A stretch of 64,000 bases of DNA from Pseudomonas kairouanensis (GCF_004682055.1 NZ_QUZU01000010.1:108920-172919); one strand, 5' to 3'; counted from the stretch's first letter, positions 54,266 to 64,000 are shown. Notes: generated by a model from the sequence alone, not told the origin. Made by a program: numbers and translations.

Positions 54266-57200
54266 TTAGTCGAGTTTGCTCGGTGGCGGCTCTTGCACGC
54301 CGCCGTCGTTGGCGGGCTTGGCGGGGGAGTCGACTTCCACCAGTTTGTATTCCTGGCCGTGCATGTTCTTGAGGTACACCTCCATCTGCCGGAACGAGAT
54401 GTTGATGTGCTGCTTCTTGAATTCACGGTTGATGTAGCGGTTGACCTCGTCGAGCACTGGGTTGCGGTCACCCAGGTCGCGTACGTGCATGCGCAGTTCG
54501 TGGTCCAGGGTGCTTTCGCCGAAGTTGAGGAAGTACACATGGGGCTCGGGCTCCTTGAGCACCCTTGGGTTTTCTCGCGCGGCCTTGAGCAACAGTTCCT
54601 TCACCAGGTCCAGGTCGGAGCCGTAGTCCACGCCAAGTTTGAGCGTGACGCGGGTGATGGTGTCGGTCAGCGACCAGTTGATCAGTTGCCCGGTGATAAA
54701 CGTTTTGTTCGGGACAATGATGTCCTTGCGGTCAAAGTCGGTGATGGTGGTGGCGCGGATGCGGATCTTGCTCACCGTGCCCGACAGGTTGCCGATGGTG
54801 ATGGTGTCGCCGATGCGCACCGGACGTTCGAACAGGATCATGATGCCGGAGATGAAGTTGGCGAATATCTCCTGCATCCCGAAGCCAATACCCAGCGACA
54901 ACGCCGCCACCAGCCACTGCAACTTGTCCCAGCTGACCCCCAGGGTCGAAAGCGTCGAGACAATCCCGAACCCGGCAATCACGTAAGACAGCAAGGTCGT
55001 GATGGCATAGGCGCTGCCCTGGGCCAGCTCCAGCTTGGACAGCACCAACACCTCCAGCAAACCCGGCAGGTTGCGCGCCAGGGCAAAGGTGATGCCGACG
55101 ATGATCAGCGCCCCCAGCAAGTCGCCGATGCTGATGGGCACCATGCTGATATTGGCGCCGGTGCCGCTGGTGTATTCGTAGAGGGTGACGTTGTCGAGGT
55201 AGGAAAATACCGAGATCAGGTCCGACCACACCCAGTACAGCGCTGCGATAAAGCCGCCGAGCAAGGCCAGGCGGATCAGGCGCATGGATTGCTCGTTGAC
55301 CTGTTCGATGTCCAAAGTCGGTTCCTCGATCACCGTCTCGCCTTCACCGGCCTCCTTGGCCGCCTGGCGTTTGGCCAGGGCCCGCGAATAAGCCAGGCGC
55401 CGTGCGGCTACCCCTAGGCCGCGCACGAAGGTGGCTTCGATCACCAGCCAGAACATCAGCAGGTACAGGGTGTTGATCAGCCGGTCGCTGAGCTTGAGCG
55501 CGGTGTAGTAATAGCCAAAGCACACGGCGATAAACAGTGCGATGGGCAGAGCGGTAAACACCAGGCCCACGAATTTGCGGAACAGCGAGGCTTTTTCATG
55601 GGTGGGGCTGTTGAGCAGCAATCGGCCCAGCAGCCAAGCCATCAGCGCGTAGCACAGCAACACCACACCGATGCCCAGCACGTCATCGGCCAGCGCCGCC
55701 GGTTGGTGCTCGGCGATCGCCACCACGGCCACCAGGGCCAGTACCACCAGGCCGAGCTTGCGCACCCAGCCTTGCAGGAATTCGACCTGGGGTTTTTCCC
55801 AGCGAAAGTGCAGTTCCGCCACGCCGCCGGGCGCCAGGATGCGATAGGCGGTGTAGAACACCATCCACGCCTGGGCGATTTGCAGCAGCGCCGCCCCCAG
55901 GTTGGCGTTTTGCCCGCGGGCGTCGATCTGCAGCGCGTAGCCGCACAGCGCCAGGCCCAGGGCCACAGGCATTGCCAGCAGGATGTTGATCAGGATGGCC
56001 TGGGGTGTGTGCCACTGGCTGTCGCGCTTGAAGTGGCCGATGTCCTGGTGAACCTTGTTCAGGCGCTGATACAGGTGCTTGCGCCGCCACAACAGCGCAC
56101 CGATCAACAGCAGCAAAGGCAGGAACAGCAGTGGGCGCTGGGTCAGGCCGTCATACAGTTCGCTGACGCTGGAGGCCCAGGGCAGGGTAGTGATCTGCTT
56201 GCTCAGGTGCGCCGGCACGGTTTCCAGCCACTCGGTGTCCAGTGGTTTGTTGCTGGGGATCCAGAACATCTGCTCATCCAACGTTGCGCGCAACGTGGTG
56301 GCGGTGCTCAGCAGTTGTTTCTGGTTCAGTTGCAGGGTGATGGATTCATTGAGCAGCGCGCTCAACTCACGGCTCAGGCGCTCAAGCAGGTCGCTGCGGG
56401 TGATCGCCAGTTCCAGCAGGGTGCGGCGCAGTTGCGGGGTGACGTCTTGCGGCGACTGGTTGGCCAGCAGGTTATCTACATAGGTGCTGGGTGAGCTGAT
56501 CAACTCGCGTTGCTGGTTGACCTCGAACTGGTACAGGCGAATGTTGGCGATATCGTCCGCCAGGTCGCGGTCCACCGTCAGGCGCGGCAGGGCCTGCTTC
56601 TGTTTGTAGAGGATCTTGGACAGCAACAGGCTGCCCTTGAGCACGTTGATCTGTTCGTCCAGGGCGGCATCGCTCTGGGTTACGGTGTCCAGTTGCTGCT
56701 TGGTCTGCAGGTTTTTCTGGGTCAGGTCGTTGAGGCGGTCGGTGCTTTTGAGCAGGTAGTCGGAGAGCTTCAGGTTGGCTGCGCTCTCGGTGGCCAGGAT
56801 GCTGCTGCCGCCAGCCTTCTGCGCTTCGATGGACTGTTGCGTCACCGTTTGTTGGGACTGGGCCAGGCGCTTCTGGTTGATCAGGGTTTGCAGGTCCTGA
56901 ATCTCTTGTTCAAGGCGCGCGGTTTTTTCCAGCACCAGGTCGTGCTGGCTGTTGCCCAGGTCTTGCAGTTGGCTGTTGCCGGCCAGTTCCTGGCGGCGCA
57001 GGGGGATCAGCGCGTTGAGGGCGGCCAGTTCGGCGTTCAGTTGGTTGCGCTGGTCGCCGCTGAGGGCCTTGCCGTTGTCTTTGCCGGCCTTGAGGATCGA
57101 ATTGATCTGCAGGATGCGCGACTGGCTGCTGCTGATTTCGGTCTGGGCGCGCTCGGGGCGGGTCTGGGCGGCGATGCTCAGGCTGTTGGCGTCGGCCAGT

Positions 57201-57604
57201 TCCTTTTGCAGGTCGCCTTGCTGGGTGGTGCGCTGAACAAGCAGTTGTTCAAGCTGCGGGACCGGCAGGGTGGCATAGCGTTGAGCCACTGGGATGATCT
57301 TGGTGGCCTTGAGTCGGGTCAGTTCGCGCTGGTTGTCGGCGGTCTGGCGCGGGGCGTCTTCCAGCTGGCGCTTGAGGTCCACCAGGCGTTGCTCGTAATC
57401 CTGCTTGTTGCCCAGGTACGTGAGGGTCTGCTGCAGGATGGTCTGCAAGGCCTTCATGTCGGCATCGGGCAGCTTGCGGTCGGGCAGCTTGTCCAGGGTT
57501 TGCTGGATGGCGTCGGCGCTGGGCGGGTCGGCGGCGTGAACGGTGCCGACACAAAGGGTCAGGCCCAGCAGGGCAGTGGCGAGAAACGTGCGCAGGGTTG
57601 GCAT
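54266..57604 (-). CDS. mscK: Mechanosensitive channel MscK (KefA)
   Basis: A 1112-residue mechanosensitive channel of the MscS superfamily. A signal peptide (ending TVHA, about 24 residues) is followed by a large periplasmic coiled-coil domain (about 25-490), a block of membrane helices, and the C-terminal MscS core. The pore helix and beta domain are recognisable in SLGIGFGMQEIFANFISGIMILFERPVRIGD and VSKIRIRATTITDFDRKDIIVPNK. It responds to osmotic down-shock and, in E. coli, to K+. ATG 57604 is chosen because it begins the signal peptide. It follows the K+/H+ antiporter gene. Confidence 0.93.
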   Translation of the reverse strand: MPTLRTFLATALLGLTLCVGTVHAADPPSADAIQQTLDKLPDRKLPDADMKALQTILQQTLTYLGNKQDYEQRLVDLKRQLEDAPRQTADNQRELTRLKATKIIPVAQRYATLPVPQLEQLLVQRTTQQGDLQKELADANSLSIAAQTRPERAQTEISSSQSRILQINSILKAGKDNGKALSGDQRNQLNAELAALNALIPLRRQELAGNSQLQDLGNSQHDLVLEKTARLEQEIQDLQTLINQKRLAQSQQTVTQQSIEAQKAGGSSILATESAANLKLSDYLLKSTDRLNDLTQKNLQTKQQLDTVTQSDAALDEQINVLKGSLLLSKILYKQKQALPRLTVDRDLADDIANIRLYQFEVNQQRELISSPSTYVDNLLANQSPQDVTPQLRRTLLELAITRSDLLERLSRELSALLNESITLQLNQKQLLSTATTLRATLDEQMFWIPSNKPLDTEWLETVPAHLSKQITTLPWASSVSELYDGLTQRPLLFLPLLLLIGALLWRRKHLYQRLNKVHQDIGHFKRDSQWHTPQAILINILLAMPVALGLALCGYALQIDARGQNANLGAALLQIAQAWMVFYTAYRILAPGGVAELHFRWEKPQVEFLQGWVRKLGLVVLALVAVVAIAEHQPAALADDVLGIGVVLLCYALMAWLLGRLLLNSPTHEKASLFRKFVGLVFTALPIALFIAVCFGYYYTALKLSDRLINTLYLLMFWLVIEATFVRGLGVAARRLAYSRALAKRQAAKEAGEGETVIEEPTLDIEQVNEQSMRLIRLALLGGFIAALYWVWSDLISVFSYLDNVTLYEYTSGTGANISMVPISIGDLLGALIIVGITFALARNLPGLLEVLVLSKLELAQGSAYAITTLLSYVIAGFGIVSTLSTLGVSWDKLQWLVAALSLGIGFGMQEIFANFISGIMILFERPVRIGDTITIGNLSGTVSKIRIRATTITDFDRKDIIVPNKTFITGQLINWSLTDTITRVTLKLGVDYGSDLDLVKELLLKAARENPRVLKEPEPHVYFLNFGESTLDHELRMHVRDLGDRNPVLDEVNRYINREFKKQHINISFRQMEVYLKNMHGQEYKLVEVDSPAKPANDGGVQEPPPSKLD

Positions 57605-57631
57605 AGAGACCGGTCTTGCAAGGTGAAGAAT

Positions 57632-57649
57632 CGGGGCGTCGTCGCCCCG
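57632..57649 (-). terminator. Short hairpin between the antiporter and mscK
   Basis: A 7-bp stem (CGGGGCG with CGCCCCG) has a 4-base loop just after the antiporter stop on the minus strand. No strong T-run. Possibly a weak terminator or attenuator before mscK. Confidence 0.4.
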
Positions 57650-57653
57650 CAGT

Positions 57654-59396
57654 TTAGAGGAAGAGTCCGGGGCCCGGGCGACTTCCTTCGGGGAATCTGA
57701 CGCCCACTTTGCCAATCTTGTTCCCGTCCATGACCGCGACGGTCCAGATGGTGTTGTTCCACTCCACCTGGTCGCCGACGATAGGTGCGCCGCCGACCTT
57801 TTGGGTGATGAAGCTGCTCAGTGGCATGTCCGGGTCGATGCCTTCGAGCTTGAGGCCGTACAGGGCCGACACCGCGCCCAGCTGGGCGTCGCCTTCCAGT
57901 ACGAAGTCGCCGAAAAAGCGCAGGTCCAGGCCGCGTTGCGGTGCCTGGCTGAACAGTTTGCCCAGGGCCGGCAGGTTGTGTTCGTGGCCGATCACGCAGA
58001 GCAGATCGTCCACTTCCAGCACCGTACTACCCGACGGATGGAGCAGTTGCTGGCCACGAAACAGTGCGGCAATGCGCGTGCCCTCGGGCATTTTCAGCTC
58101 GCGCAGGGCGGCGCCGATGCACCATTTTTCCGCGCCGAGGCGGTAGACGAACAGCTCCCACTCGCTGGTGACGTGCACTTCCAGGGCTGCGCGGGAGATC
58201 GGCGCCGGGTCCGGCGGTACGGTCACCTTGAGCAGCTTGGCCACCCACGGCAGGCTGGTGCCCTGCACCAGCAGCGAGACCAGCACGATAAAGAACGCCA
58301 GGTTGAAGTACAGCTGCGCATGGGGCAGGCCGGCCATCAGCGGGAACACCGCGAGGATGATCGGTACCGCGCCGCGCAGGCCAACCCAAGCGATAAAGGC
58401 TTTTTCGCGACCGTGGAACGCTTTGAACGGCAGCAGCCCGACCACCACCGACAGCGGCCGCGCAAACAGGATCATCCACAGCGCCAGGCCCAGGGCTGGC
58501 AAGGCAATCGGCAGCAAATCATGGGGCGTGACCAACAGGCCCAGCACCAGGAACATGCCGATCTGCGCCAGCCAGGCCATGCCGTCGAGCATATGCAAAA
58601 TGCCATGACGGCTGCGCACCGGGCGGTTGCCGATCACCAGGCCGCACAGGTACACGGCGAGGAAGCCGCTGCCGTGCAGGGCGTTGGTCACGGCGAACAC
58701 GAACAGGCCGCCGGCGATCACCAGGATGGGGTACAGGCCGGTGGCCAGGTTGATACGGTTGACCATCTGCAGCATCAACCAACCACCACCCAGGCCGACC
58801 ACGCCGCCGATGCCGAACTCGCGCACCAGGTGGGTCAGCAGGCTCCAGTGCAGGCCGGTCTGGCCGCTGGCGAGCATGTCGATCAGGGTGACGGTGAGGA
58901 ACACCGCCATCGGGTCGTTGCTGCCGGATTCGATTTCCAGGCTGGCAGTGACCCGTTCGTTCAGGCCCTTGCCGCCCAGCAGCGAGAACACCGCTGCGGC
59001 GTCGGTGGAGCCGACAATCGCGCCAATCAGCAAACCTTGGATGATATTGAGGTCAAACAGCCAGGCCGCCGCCATGCCGGTGAGGCCGGTGGTAATCAAC
59101 ACCCCCACCGTGGCCAGCGACAACGCCGGCCACAGTGCCACGCGGAAACTCGCCACCCGTGTGCGCAAGCCGCCGTCCAGCAGGATCACCGCCAGTGCGA
59201 GGTTGCCCACCAGGTAGGCGGTCGGGTAGTTATCGAAGATGATGCCGCCGCCATCGACGCCGGCAACCATGCCCACGGCCAGGATGATCACCAGGATCGG
59301 GATGCCAAGGCGGGACGAAAGGGAACTCACCAGAATGCTCGCACTCACCAGCAACGCGCCGATCAAGAACAGGCTGTTGATGGTCGTCGCATTCAA
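57654..59396 (-). CDS. nhaP2: Potassium/proton antiporter NhaP2 (CvrA)
   Basis: A 580-residue CPA1 antiporter. About 12 membrane helices span residues 8-390, with the ion-binding ESGSNDPMA motif and [12 protein letters not shown] cytoplasmic TrkA-C domain (RCK_C, about 400-480) and a CorC/HlyC-like transporter-associated domain (about 490-575) follow. It exchanges K+ for protons. TTG 59396 ([12 protein letters not shown]) has GGAG seven bases upstream; ATG 59441 is an upstream alternative. It is followed by mscK on the same strand, giving a K+/osmotic pair. Confidence 0.92.
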   Translation of the reverse strand: MNATTINSLFLIGALLVSASILVSSLSSRLGIPILVIILAVGMVAGVDGGGIIFDNYPTAYLVGNLALAVILLDGGLRTRVASFRVALWPALSLATVGVLITTGLTGMAAAWLFDLNIIQGLLIGAIVGSTDAAAVFSLLGGKGLNERVTASLEIESGSNDPMAVFLTVTLIDMLASGQTGLHWSLLTHLVREFGIGGVVGLGGGWLMLQMVNRINLATGLYPILVIAGGLFVFAVTNALHGSGFLAVYLCGLVIGNRPVRSRHGILHMLDGMAWLAQIGMFLVLGLLVTPHDLLPIALPALGLALWMILFARPLSVVVGLLPFKAFHGREKAFIAWVGLRGAVPIILAVFPLMAGLPHAQLYFNLAFFIVLVSLLVQGTSLPWVAKLLKVTVPPDPAPISRAALEVHVTSEWELFVYRLGAEKWCIGAALRELKMPEGTRIAALFRGQQLLHPSGSTVLEVDDLLCVIGHEHNLPALGKLFSQAPQRGLDLRFFGDFVLEGDAQLGAVSALYGLKLEGIDPDMPLSSFITQKVGGAPIVGDQVEWNNTIWTVAVMDGNKIGKVGVRFPEGSRPGPGLFL

Positions 59397-59517
59397 AGGC
59401 AGTACTCCATGAGCAAACAAGACGGGGCGCAAACTGACCATGCAGTCTGCGTGCCAGCGATTCTAACCTGTTGAATTGCTGTGCTGTCAAAAAGCTTTTG
59501 CAGGTTGGCATAGATCT

Positions 59518-59610
59518 AATGTGGGAGCGGGCTTGCTCGCGAAAGCGGTATGAAGCCAATACACTTGGCGACTGATACACCGCATTCGCGAGCAAGCCCG
59601 CTCCCACATT
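59518..59610. repeat. REPIN (REP doublet), GAGCGGGC type
   Basis: Arms at 59518-59543 and 59585-59610 are perfect reverse complements (AATGTGGGAGCGGGCTTGCT continuing CGCGAA), of the same subfamily as the element at 386-475. It lies between the antiporter and chemoreceptor genes. Confidence 0.9.
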
Positions 59611-59629
59611 TTTGACCGAGGTGTGTCAG

Positions 59630-61255
59630 TTAGAGGCGGAAACGGCCGACCATCCCATTCAAATCCACCGCCAAGCGCGACAGCTCATTGCTTGCCACAC
59701 TGGTCTGGCTGGCACCCGTCGCCGATTGCACCGACAGATCCCGAATGTTCACCAGGTTGCGGTCCACTTCCCGCGCCACTTGCGCCTGCTCTTCCGCTGC
59801 GCTGGCGATCACCAGGTTGCGTTCGTTGATTTCCACAATCGCGGTGTTGATGGTGTCCAGCGACAATCCTGCACCTTTGGCGATGTTCAACGTCGATTCC
59901 GCCCGCTCGGTGCTGTTGCGCATCGAATCCACTGCATGCTCGGTGCCTGCCTGGATGCTGCCGATCATCCGCTCGATCTCGCTGGTGGACTGCTGGGTAC
60001 GGTGGGCCAGGGCCCGCACCTCGTCGGCCACCACGGCAAAGCCACGGCCGGCCTCACCGGCACGCGCGGCTTCAATGGCCGCGTTGAGGGCCAGCAGGTT
60101 GGTCTGGTCAGCCAGGCCGCGAATCACATCCAGCACCTTGCCGATGTCACGGGACTCAGTGGCCAGGTCGCCAATCAAGGTGGCAGTGGCCTGCACGTCA
60201 CCGCTCATGCGTTCGATGGCGCTGACGGTTTCCTGTACCAAATCGCGGCCGTCACCGGCAGAGGTGGTGGCGTTGCGCGAGGCTTCGGACGTGCTCACGG
60301 CATTGCGCGCCACTTCTTCCACGGCGCTGGTCATCTCGTTGACGGCGGTGGCGGCTTGTTCGATTTCGTTGTTTTGCTGGGTCAGGCCCCGAGCGCTTTC
60401 GTCGGTGACGGCATTCAGCTCTTCGGCGGCCGAGGCCAACTGAGTGGCGGAGCCGGCGATGCGTTGCAGGGTATCGCGCAGCTTGTCCTGCATCTTGGCC
60501 ATGGCGGCCAGCAGGCGCCCGGCTTCATCGTTGCCATCAACCTTGATCGGACGCGTCAGGTTGCCTTCGGCGACTTCCTCGGCGGCTTCCAGGGCCTGGG
60601 AAATCGGCACAGTGATGCTGCGGGTCAGCAACCAGGCGAACAGCACCGTCAGTGCGGTGGCGACTATCAGCAGGCCCACCACCAGCTTGAAGGCCAGGTC
60701 ATATTGGTCCTTGGCCTCTTGGTTGGTCACCAGGGCCATTTTGTTGTTGATGTCCAGCAGGCGTGCCAGCACCGCATTGACCTGCTCGGAATTGCTCAGC
60801 AGTTCGGTATTGACCAGCGCACGCAAGGCTTCCACCTGGTTGGCCTGGGACAGGCTCTTCATGCGCGCTTCAATCTGGCGGTACTGGCCGAGCAGGCTGA
60901 CGTATTCGTCGTAGGCAGCGCGCTCTTCGCGGCTGTCGATCAGCTTCTCGTAGATGGCCTGGGCGGCACGGATCTGCTGGTCGCGCAGTTCGAAGGTTTC
61001 CAGGGTCTTTTGCTGTACGTCCGGTTCGCGGTTGGTCAGCAGGCGGTACGACAACACGCGCAGGCGCAGGGTCAGCTGGGTGAACTCGTCCAGGGCACGG
61101 ATGCTGGGCACGCTGGACAGGGTGATGTCTTCGGCGGCGCCACGGATCTTGCTCATCTGGTTCAGGGCGAACACACCGAGAAACAACATGAGCGCGCCGA
61201 TAAACGCGAAGCCAAGAAAGGCGCGCGGCGCGATATTCATATTACGAAGGGACAT
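59630..61255 (-). CDS. Methyl-accepting chemotaxis protein
   Basis: A 541-residue chemoreceptor. Membrane helices lie at about 11-31 and 188-211, with an all-helical four-helix-bundle sensor domain between them (about 33-187). A HAMP domain (about 212-265) and the methyl-accepting signalling domain follow. The hairpin tip carries the invariant [37 protein letters not shown]. There is no C-terminal CheR-binding pentapeptide. The ligand is unknown. Upstream of the start the 277 bases to the next gene (61256-61532) hold promoters for both directions but no obvious gene. Confidence 0.95.
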   Translation of the reverse strand: MSLRNMNIAPRAFLGFAFIGALMLFLGVFALNQMSKIRGAAEDITLSSVPSIRALDEFTQLTLRLRVLSYRLLTNREPDVQQKTLETFELRDQQIRAAQAIYEKLIDSREERAAYDEYVSLLGQYRQIEARMKSLSQANQVEALRALVNTELLSNSEQVNAVLARLLDINNKMALVTNQEAKDQYDLAFKLVVGLLIVATALTVLFAWLLTRSITVPISQALEAAEEVAEGNLTRPIKVDGNDEAGRLLAAMAKMQDKLRDTLQRIAGSATQLASAAEELNAVTDESARGLTQQNNEIEQAATAVNEMTSAVEEVARNAVSTSEASRNATTSAGDGRDLVQETVSAIERMSGDVQATATLIGDLATESRDIGKVLDVIRGLADQTNLLALNAAIEAARAGEAGRGFAVVADEVRALAHRTQQSTSEIERMIGSIQAGTEHAVDSMRNSTERAESTLNIAKGAGLSLDTINTAIVEINERNLVIASAAEEQAQVAREVDRNLVNIRDLSVQSATGASQTSVASNELSRLAVDLNGMVGRFRL

Positions 61256-61532
61256 GCGGGAAACCTTGGGAGAAGCGCGATCCGTGCGGTCAGGAGACGG
61301 GGTGTGCCTCTCTATCGGTCGTACGACTAAAGTCTAAAGGGGCCTGTGCGTTTTTGTCGCATCTGACGAGGGGTTTAACGGATTCAGGAACCAGATCGGG
61401 GAATTGCAGTCACTAAGGCTCGAAAGTGCGGCTCGGCCCTTAAAAAACGGGCTGCGCGCCGGGGATAACCCTGGCATCCGAGGTGAATTTTCTTTATCGT
61501 CACCGCCCTTTGAAAAAGCCCGAGAAATCAAA

Positions 61533-61763
61533 ATGTTAGAAGCATCCCTCAGCCAATTGGAACAACTGGTCAGCGACCTGGTACAGCAGAATCAAGACCT
61601 ATTGGGCAGCAATGAATCCCTCAAGGTCGAACTGGCTCGCGCCAAGGATGAGAACGACAGCCTGCAACTGAACCTCATGGAACAGGAAGAAAAGAACGGC
61701 GCCACCGCTGCTCGCATTCAAGCGTTGGTTGAGCGTGTGAGCGCAGGTCCTGTCGGCGCATGA
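61533..61763 (+). CDS. Small coiled-coil protein, TIGR02449/ZapB-like
   Basis: A 76-residue protein that is almost entirely coiled coil (heptads from LSQLEQLVSDLVQQNQDLLGSNESLKVELARAKDENDSL). It has the form of the TIGR02449 proteins encoded before zapA in Pseudomonas. ATG 61533 is taken as start; an in-frame upstream ATG at 61404 adds residues without coiled-coil character. Its stop overlaps the zapA start (ATGA). A role in cell division through ZapA/FtsZ is inferred from position. Confidence 0.75.
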   Translation: MLEASLSQLEQLVSDLVQQNQDLLGSNESLKVELARAKDENDSLQLNLMEQEEKNGATAARIQALVERVSAGPVGA

Positions 61764-62056
61764 ATGAAGGGATAAAGGTCGTTTCGATTCTCGGAGAGGA
61801 TTACTCGATCAAGGCGCCAGCCGGGGAAGACAAGACCCTGATGCACGCCGTGACCATGCTCAAGGCCTCCCTGGCCACCACCAAGAAAAAGTACCCGACG
61901 CTGATTGGGGACAAGCTACTGGTGCTGGCGGCGCTGAACCTGTGCGCCGAGCAGATCGAAATGCAGCAGGCGCACCAAGAGGAACTCGACCGTTACCAAG
62001 AGCAAGTCAGCGCCACGGTCGAGGTGATTTCCAAGGTGATGGGGCAGGGGGATTGA
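61760..62056 (+). CDS. zapA: ZapA-family cell division protein
   Basis: A 98-residue ZapA-like protein: an N-terminal beta/alpha globular part (VVSILGEDYSIKAPAGEDKTLMHAVTMLKASL), the LIGDKLLVLAALNLCAEQIEMQ block typical of the family and a C-terminal coiled coil. ZapA cross-links FtsZ filaments at the Z-ring. The sequence is more divergent than the main Pseudomonas ZapA (which has VIGADRVAVMAALNITH), and neither 6S RNA nor the 5-formyl-THF cyclo-ligase gene follows, so this appears to be a second, paralogous copy. Confidence 0.78.
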   Translation: MNEGIKVVSILGEDYSIKAPAGEDKTLMHAVTMLKASLATTKKKYPTLIGDKLLVLAALNLCAEQIEMQQAHQEELDRYQEQVSATVEVISKVMGQGD

Positions 62057-62076
62057 TACCTCACGACGCGGGCATG

Positions 62077-62271
62077 CTACTCGTATACAACATGAAGTTC
62101 GTATTGGTTGTTGCTTTTATAGACCAGGTCTTTTCTGACCACGGTGCTCGTCTGGCCTAGTACATGCAATTGATCGCCTTTGTTCAAATGAAGGACGCCT
62201 TCGTCAAGCGTCACATCAGTACGTGGCTGGCCGTTCTTGTTGACTAGTAGGATTTTCGCTGCGGTTTTCAT
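62077..62271 (-). CDS. Small hypothetical protein
   Basis: A 64-residue protein, MKTAAKILLVNKNGQPRTDVTLDEG..., predicted beta-rich with a lysine-rich N-terminal half and no signal peptide or membrane segment. I do not recognise the family. The surroundings (62060-62440) are clearly less GC-rich than neighbouring genes, which may mean recent acquisition. It lies convergent to zapA. The 167 bases upstream hold only AT-rich sequence. Confidence 0.5.
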   Translation of the reverse strand: MKTAAKILLVNKNGQPRTDVTLDEGVLHLNKGDQLHVLGQTSTVVRKDLVYKSNNQYELHVVYE

Positions 62272-62438
62272 GTCGAAGCCTTTTGGGTAGGGAGAGTTTG
62301 CAAGTCTGGAAGCGGTTGAATTGATCGCTTTCCAAGCTTTGAACACTACCCACACAAAAGGCCTTCCATAACTGTGAAAAGTCACAGTTATGTAGCGCGT
62401 TACATCATTGTGATTGCTTCGTTTATAACCAAACTCGA

Positions 62439-64000
62439 TTAGAACCACTCATCCTGCATCCCCAGGCACGTATCATCGCGTGCCTCCAGAATCGCAAGTT
62501 CATGATGGCAGCTCGGTACTTCCCAGGTCAGGAAGTAGCGGGCGGCCTGGAGCTTGCCCTTATAGAAGGCCACATCGGCCGCTGCCCCTTTGGCCAGCCC
62601 TTCTTCGGCGCGAATCGCCTGTTCCAGCCAGCGCCAGCCAATCACCGTATGCCCGAATACCTTCAGGTACAGCGCCGAGTTCGCCAGGCTGCTGTTGACC
62701 TTGCCTTGGGCCAGATCCGTCAGCAGGCCAATGGTGACGGTTTGCAGACGGTTGACCAGCTGTTCCAGCGGTTCCCTCAGCGCGGTAAGGCTCGGGTATG
62801 GCTGCGCGCGGGCGCCGGTTTCGGCGATGAGTCTGATGAGTTGCTTCAAGCCTGCGCCGCCATTCTGCGCCAGTTTGCGCCCGAGCAAATCCAGGGACTG
62901 GATGCCGTGGGTGCCTTCATGGATCGGGTTGAGGCGGTTGTCGCGGTAGTACTGCTCCACCGGGTATTCGCGGGTATAGCCATGGCCGCCGAGGATCTGG
63001 ATGGCCAATTCGTTCGCCTTGAGGCAAAACTCCGAGGGCCAGGATTTGACGATGGGGGTGAGCAGGTCCAGCAGTTCGTGGGCTTGCTTGCGCTGGGCTT
63101 CGTCTTCCAGGGTGGTGGTGTCGTCGAACAAGCGTGCGGCGTACAGGCCGAGGTCAAAGGCACCTTCGACGTAGGATTTCTGCGTGAGCAGCATGCGCTT
63201 GATGTCGGCGTGCTGGATGATCGAGACCGGTGCAGTTGTGGGATCTTTGCTATCGGGCAGGCGGCCTTGAGGGCGTTCGCGGGCGTACTCCAGCGAATAC
63301 AGATAACCGGTGTAACCCAGCATCACCGCGCCCATGCCCACACCGATGCGCGCTTCGTTCATCATCTGGAACATGCAACTCAGGCCTTGGTGCGGTTTGC
63401 CGACCAGATAGCCCACACAGTTGCCGTTATCGCCGAAGTTCAAGGCTGTGGACGTGGTGCCGCGCCAGCCCATCTTGTGGAACAGCCCGGCCAGCAACAC
63501 GTCGTTGCGCTCGCCCAGGCTGCCATCGTCGTTGACCAGGAACTTGGGCACGATAAACAGCGAGATGCCCTTCACGCCAGCGGGGGCGTCCGGCAGCTTG
63601 GCCAGCACCATGTGCACGATGTTTTCCGACAGTGGGTGGTCGCCGCCAGAGATGAAGATCTTGTTGCCCTTGAGTCGATAGGTGCCGTCAGCCGCAGGCT
63701 CTGCCCGTGTACGAATATCCGACAGTGATGAACCCGCGTGGGGTTCGGTCAGGGCCATGGTGCCGAAGAAGCGGCCGTCGATCATCGGTTGCAGGAAGCG
63801 TTGTTTCTGCTCCTCGGTGCCAAAGCTTTCGATGAGGTTGGCAGCGCCCATGGTCAAGAACGGATAGGACGTAGATGCGGCGTTGGCCGACTGGAAGTGC
63901 GCAAAACAGGCCTGGGACAACAGTGTAGGCAACTGCATGCCACCGGCCTCGAAACTGCGCGCGGCGTTGAGAAAGCCCGCTTCAAGGAACGCATCCACAG
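62439..64000 (-). CDS. Acyl-CoA dehydrogenase (partial, 5' end outside the window)
   Basis: About 520 residues of the C-terminal part; the full protein of this group is around 590-600 residues. FAD-binding stretches FFGTMALTEPHAGSSLSDIRTRA and IFISGGDH are present, along with GWRGTTSTALNFGD. The probable catalytic Glu is in NPIHEGTHGIQSLDLLGRK. The long C-terminal domain after it is that of the DmdC/3-methylmercaptopropionyl-CoA dehydrogenase-like branch. It acts in beta-oxidation-type oxidation of acyl-CoA; the actual substrate is not known. The visible GTG at 63998 is probably not the true start. Confidence 0.9.
   Translation of the reverse strand, partial: VDAFLEAGFLNAARSFEAGGMQLPTLLSQACFAHFQSANAASTSYPFLTMGAANLIESFGTEEQKQRFLQPMIDGRFFGTMALTEPHAGSSLSDIRTRAEPAADGTYRLKGNKIFISGGDHPLSENIVHMVLAKLPDAPAGVKGISLFIVPKFLVNDDGSLGERNDVLLAGLFHKMGWRGTTSTALNFGDNGNCVGYLVGKPHQGLSCMFQMMNEARIGVGMGAVMLGYTGYLYSLEYARERPQGRLPDSKDPTTAPVSIIQHADIKRMLLTQKSYVEGAFDLGLYAARLFDDTTTLEDEAQRKQAHELLDLLTPIVKSWPSEFCLKANELAIQILGGHGYTREYPVEQYYRDNRLNPIHEGTHGIQSLDLLGRKLAQNGGAGLKQLIRLIAETGARAQPYPSLTALREPLEQLVNRLQTVTIGLLTDLAQGKVNSSLANSALYLKVFGHTVIGWRWLEQAIRAEEGLAKGAAADVAFYKGKLQAARYFLTWEVPSCHHELAILEARDDTCLGMQDEWF

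Noticed and set aside
61334..61531. A 65-codon minus-strand open frame upstream of the coiled-coil gene
   Set aside because: It lies in the intergenic promoter region, has no ribosome site and shows no protein-like pattern.
62057..62160. 6S RNA downstream of the zapA-like gene
   Set aside because: The usual Pseudomonas position is empty: only about 20 bases separate zapA from the convergent hypothetical gene, and no 6S-like long hairpin is seen.

Overview
The window looks like chromosomal DNA of a fluorescent Pseudomonas, most likely of the P. fluorescens group. The evidence is high GC with strongly biased codons, the block order mrcA / pilMNOPQ / aroK / aroB / SPOR-AAA gene / gltB / gltD / hemE, several Pseudomonas REP doublets (REPINs), and small proteins and lipoproteins of Pseudomonas type. 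No rRNA, tRNA, CRISPR array or transposase gene was found.

Layout. (1) 1-10 kb: the end of malic enzyme, penicillin-binding protein 1A on the minus strand, then a plus-strand operon with a remodelled type IV pilus/DNA-uptake secretin set (shortened PilM, PilN, a PilO-PilP fusion, a PilQ without AMIN domains), shikimate kinase, 3-dehydroquinate synthase and a DamX-like SPOR protein. (2) 10-17.6 kb: glutamate synthase gltB and gltD, then hemE. (3) 17.9-29.3 kb: a secreted chitin-active LPMO (GbpA type), a cytochrome b561, and a compact type II secretion operon gspC-M. The LPMO is the obvious candidate substrate of this system. (4) 29.3-32.7 kb: a divergent MFS/LysR pair, a lone PemK/MazF-type toxin gene, a candidate structured small RNA and a small lipoprotein. 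(5) 32.7-49.7 kb: one long minus-strand operon of about 19 genes for an aryl polyene (APE) lipid. It holds a type II PKS (two ketosynthases, chain-length factor, ketoreductase, dehydratases, two ACPs), an ammonia-lyase and adenylation enzyme for the aromatic starter, acyl- and glycosyltransferases, a methyltransferase, a flavoprotein, and LolA/MMPL/lipoprotein export parts. (6) 49.9-64 kb: an orphan ParA, a small Pseudomonas-type protein with an elaborate leader, thioredoxin 2, a HigBA toxin-antitoxin pair, SelO, MscK, a K+/H+ antiporter, a chemoreceptor, a ZapA-like pair and the end of an acyl-CoA dehydrogenase.

The most unusual items are the pilus alignment operon, where three of five components are rebuilt relative to the classical pilMNOPQ; a REPIN sitting in frame just behind the start codon of the APE LolA-like gene; a fused adenylation-dehydratase protein in the APE operon; an RNA leader at 50.9-51.09 kb with two hairpins that both show TTTAGTAG in the loop and one copy of the complementary CTACTAA; and a promoter-to-terminator candidate sRNA with a predicted three-way junction at 32.1-32.23 kb. 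All functional calls come from reading translated sequence and recalled family features; no database search was run.
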